A stretch of DNA of 8,142 nucleotides from Burkholderiaceae bacterium (GTDB lineage: Bacteria > Pseudomonadota > Gammaproteobacteria > Burkholderiales > Burkholderiaceae_F): positions 1 to 8,142 of the forward strand of contig JACCSD010000302.1 of the NCBI GenBank assembly GCA_013813185.1, given 5' to 3'. Both the position numbers and the translations under genes were made by a program. The notes under the pieces are model-generated. The model did no database searches and was not told the origin of the DNA. It was given only the letters and a program-made list of their open reading frames with translations. This document shows, piece by piece, positions 1 through 6,053 of this stretch (positions are counted from its first letter, which is position 1; each line of letters begins with the position of its first letter).

Positions 1-1005
1 GAAGAGCTGATCGCAAAGACGATCGAGCCGTGCCGCATCGCGATCAAGGATGCCGGTGTGAAAACAACCGACATCAACGACGTGATTCTGGTCGGCGGCA
101 TGACCCGCATGCCGAAGGTGCAGGAAAAGGTCCAGGAGTTCTTCGGCAAGGAGCCGCGCAAGGACGTGAACCCGGACGAAGCGGTCGCGGTCGGAGCTGC
201 AATTCAGGGCCAGGTGCTGTCGGGCGAGCGCAAGGACGTGCTGCTGCTCGACGTGACGCCGCTGTCGCTTGGCATTGAGACGCTGGGTGGCGTGATGACC
301 AAGATGATCCAGAAGAACACGACTATTCCGACCAAGTTCCAGCAGACTTTTTCGACGGCCGACGACAATCAGCCGGCGGTGACGATCAAGGTGTTCCAGG
401 GCGAGCGTGAAATGGCGGGCGGCAACAAGCTACTCGGCGAGTTCAACCTCGAAGGCATCGCGCCGGCGCCGCGCGGCCTGCCGCAGATCGAGGTTGCGTT
501 CGACATCGACGCCAACGGCATCCTGCACGTCGGCGCCAAGGACAAGGCGACCGGCAAGGAAAACAAGATCACGATCAAGGCCAACTCGGGTCTCACGGAA
601 GCCGAAATCCAGGCAATGGTCAAGGACGCCGAAGCCAACAAGGCCGAAGATCACAAGCGCTTCGAGCTGGCGCAGGCGCGCAACGCGGCCGATTCAAGCG
701 TGCACCAGATCCGCAAATCGCTGACCGAGCATGGCGACAAGCTCGAGGCGAGCGAGAAGGAATCGATCGAGGCCGCGATCAAGGATGTCGAAGACGCGTT
801 GAAGACCGAAGACAAAGACGCGATCGAAGCAAAGACCACGGCGCTGATGACCGCTTCGCAGAAGCTCGGCGAGAAGATGTATGCCGATGCGCAGCAGGCG
901 GCGGGGGCGGAAGCGGCGCAGCAACCTGAAGCGGCGACGGCGGATGCGACCGCGAACAATGAGGACGTGGTCGACGCCGATTTCAAAGAGGTTAAGCGCG
1001 GATAG
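1..1005 (+). CDS. dnaK: Chaperone protein DnaK (Hsp70), C-terminal half, 5' end outside window
   Basis: Cytoplasmic ATP-dependent Hsp70 chaperone that binds unfolded peptides in cycles driven by DnaJ and GrpE. The frame is open from base 1, so the gene enters from outside the window; 334 residues are visible, starting near E. coli residue 310 by recalled alignment. First comes the end of the nucleotide-binding domain, with the ILVGG phosphate-loop motif and the KEPRKDVNPDEAVA segment. The interdomain linker DVLLLD lies at visible residues 79-84, followed by the beta-sandwich substrate domain (LSLGIE, NTTIPTK, FDIDANGILHV). The helical lid follows, then an Ala/Gln-rich tail and the conserved ending VVDADFKEVKRG. 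The GTG at 58 is an internal valine, not a start. A strong intrinsic terminator follows the stop and dnaJ begins 99 bases downstream. No defect is visible. The assignment is very secure. Confidence 0.98.
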   Translation, partial: EELIAKTIEPCRIAIKDAGVKTTDINDVILVGGMTRMPKVQEKVQEFFGKEPRKDVNPDEAVAVGAAIQGQVLSGERKDVLLLDVTPLSLGIETLGGVMTKMIQKNTTIPTKFQQTFSTADDNQPAVTIKVFQGEREMAGGNKLLGEFNLEGIAPAPRGLPQIEVAFDIDANGILHVGAKDKATGKENKITIKANSGLTEAEIQAMVKDAEANKAEDHKRFELAQARNAADSSVHQIRKSLTEHGDKLEASEKESIEAAIKDVEDALKTEDKDAIEAKTTALMTASQKLGEKMYADAQQAAGAEAAQQPEAATADATANNEDVVDADFKEVKRG

Positions 1006-1023
1006 TTCCTACCGCGTTTAACT

Positions 1024-1070
1024 CGCCGAGTTCGAGCGGACGACTGTATCGCCGCTCAACTCGGCGTTTT
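1024..1070 (+). terminator. Intrinsic terminator between dnaK and dnaJ
   Basis: Arms at 1024-1039 and 1052-1066 pair as a GC-rich 15-bp stem (CGCCGAGTT + GAGCGG against CCGCTC + AACTCGGCG). There is one bulged C at 1033 and a 12-nt loop at 1040-1051. TTTT follows immediately at 1067-1070, then more T-rich sequence. This is a textbook Rho-independent terminator shape, 18 bases after the dnaK stop. An overlapping near-palindrome (AACTCG at 1020-1025, CGAGTT at 1027-1032) shares the left arm. The short T tract suggests partial termination, so dnaJ could be fed by read-through, by its own promoter, or both. That consequence is inferred. Confidence 0.85.
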
Positions 1071-1090
1071 GCGTTTGTGGGTTTTGCGTT
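1066..1090 (+). repeat. Short direct repeat (2 x 10 bp) ahead of dnaJ
   Basis: GTTTTGCGTT occurs at 1066-1075 and again at 1081-1090, with a 15-base offset. The first copy overlaps the T tract of the dnaK terminator and the second ends just before the dnaJ ribosome binding site. It may be a local duplication or chance in T/G-rich leader sequence. No function is assigned. Confidence 0.6.
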
Positions 1091-1104
1091 GGAATTGAGG
1101 GGCA

Positions 1105-2268
1105 ATGGCAAAGCGGGATTACTACGACGTGCTGGGTGTCGCCAAAGACGCCTCGGACGACGACATCAAAAAGGCTTATCGCAAGCAGGCGATGAAGCAT
1201 CACCCTGATCGCAATCAGATCAAGGGTGACGAAAAATCAGCCAAGACCTCCGAAGACAAATTCAAGGAGGCCAAGGAAGCCTACGAGATGCTGTCCGACC
1301 CGCAGAAAAAAGCGGCGTACGACCGCTTCGGTCACGCGGGAGTCGATCCGAACATGGGCGGCTTTGGCCGCAGCGCAGGAGCCGACGGCTTCGGCGGCTT
1401 CACCGATGCATTCGGCGACATTTTTGGCGACATCTTTGGCGCCGGCGCTGCGGGCAGGGCGGGCGGCCGTAGTGCGGTTTATCGCGGCGCGGACCTGCGT
1501 TACAGCATGGACCTCACGCTGGAGCAAGCGGCCAACGGTTTCGCAACCGAGATTCGCGTCCCGAGCTGGGAAACATGCGATGTGTGCAAGGGCGCGGGTG
1601 CGAAGCCCGGCACGAGCAGCAAGACGTGTGGCACGTGCAGCGGCTCCGGCAACGTGCGCATGTCGCAAGGATTCTTTTCGATTCAACAAACGTGTCCTAC
1701 GTGCCGCGGCTCCGGGAAAGTCATTCCCGATCCGTGCACCAACTGCCAGGGCGCCGGCCGCGTCAAGCAGAACAAGGTGCTCGAGGTCAGCATCCCGGCG
1801 GGCATCGATGAAGGACAGCGCATTCGCCTGACCGGCAAGGGCGAGCCTGGAATGAACGGCGGGCCGCCCGGCGATCTGTACGTCGAGATTCACCTGAAAC
1901 CGCACGATGTGTTTCAGCGCGACGGTGACGACTTGCATTGCGAAGTGCCGATCGGCTTTCCCGGTGCAACGTTGGGTGGCGAAATCGAAGTGCCGACGCT
2001 CGGCGGCAAGGCGAGCATCAACGTCACCGAAGGCACACAGACCGGCAAGACGTTTCGCCTGCGCGGGAAGGGCATCAAAGGCGTGCGCGCGAGTTACCCG
2101 GGCGACCTGTATTGCCATATCGTCGTCGAGACGCCGGTGCGGTTGACCGAGAAGCAGAAGAAACTGCTGCGTGAGTTCGATGCGTCGATGAGCGAGGGCG
2201 GAGAGAAACACTCCCCTCGCTCGAAGAGCTTCGTCGACAAGATGAAGGGGTTTTTCACCGCCGAATGA
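1105..2268 (+). CDS. dnaJ: Chaperone protein DnaJ (Hsp40)
   Basis: Co-chaperone that delivers substrates to DnaK and stimulates its ATPase in the cytoplasm. The 387 residues have the full type I (DnaJA) layout. The J domain occupies residues 1 to about 75, with the DnaK-activating HPD at 33-35. A Gly/Phe-rich region runs to about residue 130. The zinc domain has four CxxCxGxG repeats with cysteine pairs at 158/161, 175/178, 197/200 and 211/214. The C-terminal substrate-binding and dimerisation domains follow (GDLYVEIHLKPHDVFQRDGDDL, GDLYCHIVVETPVRL). The ATG at 1105 gives the conserved MAKRDYYDVLGV start, with GAGGGG at 1097-1102 as a close Shine-Dalgarno. The segment after HPDRNQ is about six residues longer than in E. 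coli. No strong terminator follows. Length is usual for the family and nothing is broken. Confidence 0.98.
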   Translation: MAKRDYYDVLGVAKDASDDDIKKAYRKQAMKHHPDRNQIKGDEKSAKTSEDKFKEAKEAYEMLSDPQKKAAYDRFGHAGVDPNMGGFGRSAGADGFGGFTDAFGDIFGDIFGAGAAGRAGGRSAVYRGADLRYSMDLTLEQAANGFATEIRVPSWETCDVCKGAGAKPGTSSKTCGTCSGSGNVRMSQGFFSIQQTCPTCRGSGKVIPDPCTNCQGAGRVKQNKVLEVSIPAGIDEGQRIRLTGKGEPGMNGGPPGDLYVEIHLKPHDVFQRDGDDLHCEVPIGFPGATLGGEIEVPTLGGKASINVTEGTQTGKTFRLRGKGIKGVRASYPGDLYCHIVVETPVRLTEKQKKLLREFDASMSEGGEKHSPRSKSFVDKMKGFFTAE

Positions 2269-2414
2269 GCGAGTAGAAGCAGGCAGCGGCGACATATCCC
2301 GCAGCACCGCGCTCCATGAGGTGAATCTCCGATCGCTGCGGTCCGCTATCATTTTCACTCGTGCGCGGTGCGCCTACAGCGCACATCTCTCGCACATCAA
2401 AGTTGGAGTACAGT
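2269..2414. other. Intergenic gap between dnaJ and the lipoprotein gene
   Basis: There are 146 bases without a convincing gene. A small perfect inverted repeat, GTGCGC-5 nt-GCGCAC, lies at 2368-2384 but has no following T run, so it is not called a terminator. A TATCAT at 2347-2352 resembles a -10 box but lacks a matching -35 at normal spacing. How the lipoprotein gene is transcribed therefore cannot be read from this gap. Confidence 0.6.
2405..2408 (+). promoter_or_regulatory. Shine-Dalgarno GGAG deciding a TTG start
   Basis: GGAG at 2405-2408 stands 6 bases before a TTG codon at 2415. Starting there gives a compact lipoprotein signal peptide. The more upstream in-frame GTG at 2361 would add 18 residues (beginning MRGAPTAHISRT) in front of it, which fits export poorly. 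Confidence 0.6.
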
Positions 2415-3689
2415 TTGGCCCAGTCTTTACGGCTTTCGAGAGTAAGCGCCACAGCGCTTTTTTTCGCGCTGACGATCCCGGCGTGCGGCGGATCCGACAG
2501 TCCGGCAACGCCCGCAGCCGGTAGTCCAGCGCCATCGCCAACGCCTGCTCCGCCGCCGCCCGCTCCGTCACCTTCTCCAACGCCGCCGGCATCGTTGGCC
2601 TGCCCAACGGCCACTGGCCGCGTCCTGACCGTTGGCCCGGGGCAGCAGTACGTAACAGTTCGTGCGGCCGCGGCTGCCACGCAGAACGGCGACACGATCC
2701 ACATCAGCGCGGGTGAGTATCGCGGCGACGTGGCGCTCTGGAACGCCAACAACCTGACCATCTGCGGTATTGGCGGGCGCGCCAAACTGTATGCCGATGG
2801 CGTGCATGAGGGTGGCAAAGGCATCTGGGTCATTGCTGGACGTAACACCACAGTTCACAGCGTCGAGTTCCACAATGCCAAAGTGCCTGATCAGAATGGG
2901 GCCGGCATCCGCCAGGAGGGCCCGACCCTGACGCTGCGCGATGTCGGCTTCTACGACAACGAGAACGGCATTCTCAGCGGCAACGGTATCGACTCGACGA
3001 TCACCGTCGAGTATTCGGAGTTCGCTCGCAACGGCTTTGGCGACGGTTACACGCATAACATCTATATCGGGGAAATCGGTCTCCTGAACGTGCGTTACAG
3101 CTTCTTCCATGAAGCGAAGGTCGGCCATAACTTCAAGACGCGTGCGCGGGAGAACATCATTGAGAACAGCTATTTCGCGGACGGCAGCAACGGAACCTCC
3201 AGCTACCTGCTGAACTTCGACAACGGCGGCCGCGCGGTGCTGCGCGGCAATCTGCTGCACAAGGGTCCGTTCGCGAGCAATTCGATCCTGATCACGCATT
3301 ACGCGAACATCTGGGGTGCCAGTTACAACTCGCTGACGCTCGAGCACAACACAGTGGTGTCGACCTACTCTGGCGGCAGTTTCTTCGACATCGGGTCGGG
3401 AGCGGTGGTCACTCTGACCGCGAACATCTTCGCAGGCACCGGCAATCCGTCTCTGCTCGGTGGCGGAACGGCAACACAGACGAGCAATGTCGTCACCAAC
3501 GCAACGCAGATTCCTGGTGCGTCGAATGTCGCCGCGCCCAACTTCTGGCCCGCGTCGACGCTGCTGCCGCAGCTAAATCTGCCAGCCGGCGTTGTGCCTG
3601 GCTACACCATCGATTCGCCGCGCCCCTACGCGGCGCGTGCCATTACCGGCACGACGCGCATGATCGGCGCCCTGCAGTCCGCGCCCTAG
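2415..3689 (+). CDS. Secreted lipoprotein with right-handed parallel beta-helix domain, function unknown
   Basis: With the TTG start at 2415 the product has 424 residues. The signal peptide (residues 1-23) has two arginines and a hydrophobic core (ATALFFALTIPA), and ends at a lipobox-like IPA-C with Cys24. Gly follows the cysteine and there is no +2 Asp, so outer-membrane anchoring is inferred. Residues 27-60 form a low-complexity linker with 15 prolines among Ala, Ser and Thr. The rest reads as a beta-helix/pectin-lyase-like fold: an entry segment (VGPGQQYVTV, NGDTIHISAGEY), then short turns rich in Asn and Gly, such as GIRQEG, NENGILSGNG, LEHNTVV and LTANIFAG. Cys63 and Cys117 are the only other cysteines and could form a disulfide. 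Such folds occur in polysaccharide lyases, hydrolases, adhesins and uncharacterised proteins; I see no catalytic signature that selects one. The gene follows dnaJ on the same strand and ends 3 bases from the convergent TSUP gene. Confidence 0.8.
   Translation: MAQSLRLSRVSATALFFALTIPACGGSDSPATPAAGSPAPSPTPAPPPPAPSPSPTPPASLACPTATGRVLTVGPGQQYVTVRAAAAATQNGDTIHISAGEYRGDVALWNANNLTICGIGGRAKLYADGVHEGGKGIWVIAGRNTTVHSVEFHNAKVPDQNGAGIRQEGPTLTLRDVGFYDNENGILSGNGIDSTITVEYSEFARNGFGDGYTHNIYIGEIGLLNVRYSFFHEAKVGHNFKTRARENIIENSYFADGSNGTSSYLLNFDNGGRAVLRGNLLHKGPFASNSILITHYANIWGASYNSLTLEHNTVVSTYSGGSFFDIGSGAVVTLTANIFAGTGNPSLLGGGTATQTSNVVTNATQIPGASNVAAPNFWPASTLLPQLNLPAGVVPGYTIDSPRPYAARAITGTTRMIGALQSAP
3616..3657. repeat. 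Two overlapping hairpins near the convergent gene ends
   Basis: CGCCGCG at 3616-3622 and CGCGGCG at 3629-3635 form a perfect 7-bp stem with a 6-nt loop. A second stem, GCGCGTGCC (3633-3641) against GGCACG-A-CGC (3648-3657), forms 9 bp with one bulged A. The two share bases 3633-3635, so they would partly exclude each other. Both lie inside the lipoprotein coding region, just before its stop. Neither has a T run on either strand, so a terminator role is only a possibility. Confidence 0.35.
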
Positions 3690-3692
3690 GCA

Positions 3693-4442
3693 CTACAAGA
3701 TCATCTTCGCACCCGCAATGACCAGCACTGCTGCCAGTGCTTGCCGCATTGCGTTATTACCCAAGCGCCGCGATCCGTAGCTCGCGCCGATCAGGCCGCC
3801 AACAATGACAGCGGCAATCCAATAGGGAAGCGCTTCCGGCAATGCGGGTTGTCGGCTGAGAAGTCCGAGTAGGCCAGACACCGAATTGACCAGTACGAAA
3901 GCTGCGGTGGGCGCGGCACTATCGCGCACCGTCGCCCAACCCGTCAGAACCAGAAGCGGGCTCAAGAAAATTCCGCCTCCTACTCCCGTCAGACCCGACA
4001 ACAAGCCGATTGCGGCACCGAGCACCACGGCAAGAGCAATGGGTGGCGGACCTTTGATCGTGCGAGCTCCCTTACCGGTGACGAGTGTCTCGATGAACAG
4101 CCGGATTGCCGAGAACAGCAGCACGCATCCCACCAGGATTCCGAACCAGACGATCGGAAGTTGGATCCTCCCGCCAACGAATGCCGTGGGCACCGCTGCG
4201 ACGGCAAAAGGCCAGAACAGTCGCCAGCGAAATCCGCTCGCACGCGAGAATTTGTAGAGCGAGATTGAGGCCACTGCGATGTTCAGCACCAACGCGGTGG
4301 GCCTCATGACCGCCGGGGCGACGCCGAACAGCCCCATCGCCGCCAGGTAACCCGACGCGCCGCCGTGCCCCACCGAGGAATACAAGACCGACGCTGCGAA
4401 GAACAGCGCTCCGAGCAGGAACGCTTGTTGGGAGTCGATCAC
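3693..4442 (-). CDS. TSUP (TauE/SafE-like) family membrane transporter
   Basis: A 249-residue, strongly hydrophobic protein with the two-fold repeat of the TSUP family, whose studied members export sulfite, sulfoacetate and related organic or sulfur anions across the inner membrane. The repeat signatures are SVGHGG at residues 23-28 and GLTGVGGG at 150-157. Each opens a half of roughly four membrane helices, linked by a polar loop near residues 121-132. The substrate cannot be read from sequence. The start is GTG at 4442, four bases after the TGA of the DUF4019 gene. I see no good Shine-Dalgarno, so translation may be coupled to the upstream gene. Its TAG stop is 3 bases from the opposing lipoprotein stop. 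Length is normal for the family and it appears intact. Confidence 0.88.
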   Translation of the reverse strand: MIDSQQAFLLGALFFAASVLYSSVGHGGASGYLAAMGLFGVAPAVMRPTALVLNIAVASISLYKFSRASGFRWRLFWPFAVAAVPTAFVGGRIQLPIVWFGILVGCVLLFSAIRLFIETLVTGKGARTIKGPPPIALAVVLGAAIGLLSGLTGVGGGIFLSPLLVLTGWATVRDSAAPTAAFVLVNSVSGLLGLLSRQPALPEALPYWIAAVIVGGLIGASYGSRRLGNNAMRQALAAVLVIAGAKMIL

Positions 4443-4446
4443 TCAA

Positions 4447-4923
4447 TCAGCGAATGAAGTACCCAGTCGGCCGCCAGACGCCGTCTTCAAACGCAAGCGT
4501 GAGCAGCTCTTCCGCGCCATCCTTCTTTTCAAAGTCGGAGCGGTAACGCACCGTGACGTATTGGCCATTGGGAGCGCCCGGCAAGGATGTCTTGTAGCCG
4601 GCAACTTCGACTTTGCGCGACTTCATCGCTCCGAACGGGCCGCGCGTCGACGGCAGTGAGTCAATCCACTGCTCACGCGTTACGCGCTGACGAAAAAGTT
4701 GTGCGCACTGGTCCCAGGCTGTGCCGTACTCACCGCGGTCGAGCAGACTCAGCCACTTCTCTCCGGCTGCCTGCGCGGCGATTTCCCTAAAAGCATTCGA
4801 AGAGTCTCCGGCCGGCATCGTGACCGAGGCGCCGGGCGTCGCTGGCGGTGGCGCTTTCATCTGCGCGACGGACGCAGCGGAGTAGAGCGAGAAGACAATC
4901 GTCAGCAGTCGCACAGTGATCAT
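4447..4923 (-). CDS. DUF4019 domain-containing secreted protein
   Basis: A 158-residue protein with an N-terminal signal peptide (residues 1-20, likely cleaved after SVA and before Gln21), so probably periplasmic. After a Pro/Ala-rich stretch (24-40), the mature part matches the DUF4019 pattern as I recall it: a helical segment with W57 and the phrase LLDRGEYGTAWDQ, then QLFRQRVTREQW, KTSLPGAPNGQYVTVRY, and the terminal TGYFIR. The family has no established function known to me. The ATG at 4923 lies 6 bases after the scpA TGA, and the TSUP gene starts 4 bases after its own stop, so it sits inside a tight same-strand run. No clear Shine-Dalgarno precedes it. Family call is confident; role is unknown. 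Confidence 0.85.
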   Translation of the reverse strand: MITVRLLTIVFSLYSAASVAQMKAPPPATPGASVTMPAGDSSNAFREIAAQAAGEKWLSLLDRGEYGTAWDQCAQLFRQRVTREQWIDSLPSTRGPFGAMKSRKVEVAGYKTSLPGAPNGQYVTVRYRSDFEKKDGAEELLTLAFEDGVWRPTGYFIR

Positions 4924-4929
4924 CGGTTA

Positions 4930-5811
4930 TCAGCTAGGCGTGTAAGCCAGTCGTATGTAAATCGGCGCAAACGGCGCCGCTTGAGTGATATCGATCAGCG
5001 CTTCGCGCGCAAGTTCCAGCAGCGCGAGAAAATGGACGATCGCGACCGCGGGGCCGCGCGCGGCGTCGAACAGGTCGCCGAACTCGACGAACTTCGTTTG
5101 CCGCAGCGTTTTCAGGATCGAGCTCATGTGCTCACGCACCGACAGCTCTTCGCGGCTGACGTGATGCCGCGCCGTAAGCTGAGCGCGCTTGACAACCTCG
5201 GTCCATGCATCGCGCAAGTCGATCGCGTTGACGTCGGGGAAGCGCCTTTCGAGCGACTGCTCGATCGTCACCGAAGCCCGCAGGAAGTCGCGCCCGGCGC
5301 GCGGCCACTCGTCGAGGTGCCGAGCAGCCAGCTTGATCCGCTCATATTCCAGCAGCCGGCGCACGAGTTCTGCGCGCGGATCCTCGGCCTCATCGGCGCT
5401 AGCCGATTTGCGCGGGGGCAACAGCATGCGCGATTTGATTTCGATCAGCAGCGCGGCCATCAGCAGATACTCCGCTGCGAGTTCGAGATTCTTGGCGCGA
5501 ATCTGGTCGATATAGGTCAGGTACTGCACCGTCAGCGGCGCCATCGGAATGTCGAGCACGTTGAAGTGCTGCTTGCGAATCAAATACAGCAGCAGATCAA
5601 GCGGCCCCTCGAACGCTTCCAGAAAAATTTCGAGTGCGTCGGGAGGAATGTACAAATCAGCGGGCAACCGGAACAGCGGCTCGCCGTAGAGCCTGGCCAG
5701 CGCAACTGAGTCGACCGTGCCCTGCCGTCGGTCGGGTGTTCCATCCGCGGCTGCGTACTCGAGCGCCGCTACGGCGCCCGGATCGAACAAATCGGCGGCA
5801 CCCGGGTTCAA
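4930..5811 (-). CDS. scpA: Segregation and condensation protein A (ScpA)
   Basis: The kleisin subunit that, with ScpB, bridges the two heads of SMC and helps compact and segregate the chromosome. Of 293 residues, the first 50 or so form a variable N-terminal extension. The conserved kleisin core begins at LYIPPDALEIFLEAFEGP, with FEGPLDLLL at 67-75. Helices for the SMC neck interaction (KNLELAAEYLLMAALLIEIKSRML within 107-130) follow, then a charged middle and a C-terminal winged-helix segment (258-286). The start is TTG at 5811, abutting the DUF3460 stop. It is supported by a strong GAGGTGA at 5823-5817, five bases away, and by extended N-termini that I recall for betaproteobacterial ScpA. 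The frame is the same as that of DUF3460, with only TAG between. No scpB or smc gene is in the window. Confidence 0.93.
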   Translation of the reverse strand: MNPGAADLFDPGAVAALEYAAADGTPDRRQGTVDSVALARLYGEPLFRLPADLYIPPDALEIFLEAFEGPLDLLLYLIRKQHFNVLDIPMAPLTVQYLTYIDQIRAKNLELAAEYLLMAALLIEIKSRMLLPPRKSASADEAEDPRAELVRRLLEYERIKLAARHLDEWPRAGRDFLRASVTIEQSLERRFPDVNAIDLRDAWTEVVKRAQLTARHHVSREELSVREHMSSILKTLRQTKFVEFGDLFDAARGPAVAIVHFLALLELAREALIDITQAAPFAPIYIRLAYTPS

Positions 5812-6021
5812 CTATTTCACCTCGCCCGCGAGCATGTTCGACCCGTAGACATACGCCGGCTGCGGAACATCGGACTCCTCGTAGCGCTTGTAAAGGTGGG
5901 GGTCGATGTCCTTATCCCAGAAAATCGCGCGGCCTTCACGCTGTCCGCGCTCGATCCCGGGATTCTTCTGCTTCAGTTCGCGCAGAAAGCGCGTGATGTC
6001 GGATTCGTAACCGCGGAGCAT
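5812..6021 (-). CDS. DUF3460 family small protein
   Basis: A 69-residue soluble, charged protein with no signal peptide or membrane segment. The conserved pieces are YESDITRFLRELKQ near the N terminus, a middle GQREGRAIFWDKDID, and a C-terminal PQPAYVYGSN. This matches DUF3460, a small family that I know mainly from Burkholderiales and often next to scpA; the function is unknown. I chose the ATG at 6021 over the TTG at 6030, because AGG at 6033-6031 sits 9 bases before the ATG and no Shine-Dalgarno serves the TTG. A 5-bp inverted repeat (6032-6045) overlaps that AGG. The gene lies 32 bases after the SulP stop. Its last codons contain the scpA ribosome binding site, so the two are probably translated together. 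Confidence 0.85.
   Translation of the reverse strand: MLRGYESDITRFLRELKQKNPGIERGQREGRAIFWDKDIDPHLYKRYEESDVPQPAYVYGSNMLAGEVK
5817..5823 (-). promoter_or_regulatory. Strong Shine-Dalgarno for scpA inside the end of the DUF3460 gene
   Basis: On the minus strand GAGGTGA (5823 down to 5817) matches the 16S anti-Shine-Dalgarno over seven bases. It lies 5 bases before the TTG at 5811. It is built from the Glu-Val-Lys codons that end DUF3460. It is the main reason to prefer the TTG start and explains how a rare start codon directly after a stop codon could be used. Confidence 0.75.
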
Positions 6022-6053
6022 GGTCTGCAACCTGAAGGAGTTCAGTCGGCAGT

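Noticed and set aside
58..60. GTG as start of a short DnaK-like gene
   Set aside because: The DnaK reading frame is open and homologous from base 1, so this is an internal valine codon.
2347..2352. TATCAT as a -10 promoter element before the lipoprotein gene
   Set aside because: The position 17 bases upstream reads AATCTC, not a -35 element, so the match is likely chance.
1237..2358. 373-codon open frame on the minus strand across dnaJ
   Set aside because: It is fully antisense to a textbook dnaJ, its translation is Arg/Ala-rich and of low coherence, and it has no family resemblance. It is a high-GC shadow.
2368..2384. GTGCGC/GCGCAC hairpin as the dnaJ terminator
   Set aside because: The stem is only 6 bp and is followed by ATCTCTCG, without a T run.
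2568..3347. 259-codon minus-strand frame opposite the beta-helix lipoprotein
   Set aside because: The plus-strand protein has a signal peptide, lipobox, linker and coherent beta-helix pattern; the opposite frame shows none of these.
4699..5709. 336-codon open frame on the plus strand across DUF4019 and scpA
   Set aside because: It is antisense to two recognisable genes, and its composition (Arg, Gln, His-rich) is typical of a shadow frame.
6028..6030. TTG as start of DUF3460 (72 residues)
   Set aside because: It directly follows the AGG with no spacing, while the ATG at 6021 has a usable 9-base spacing and gives the family-like N terminus.
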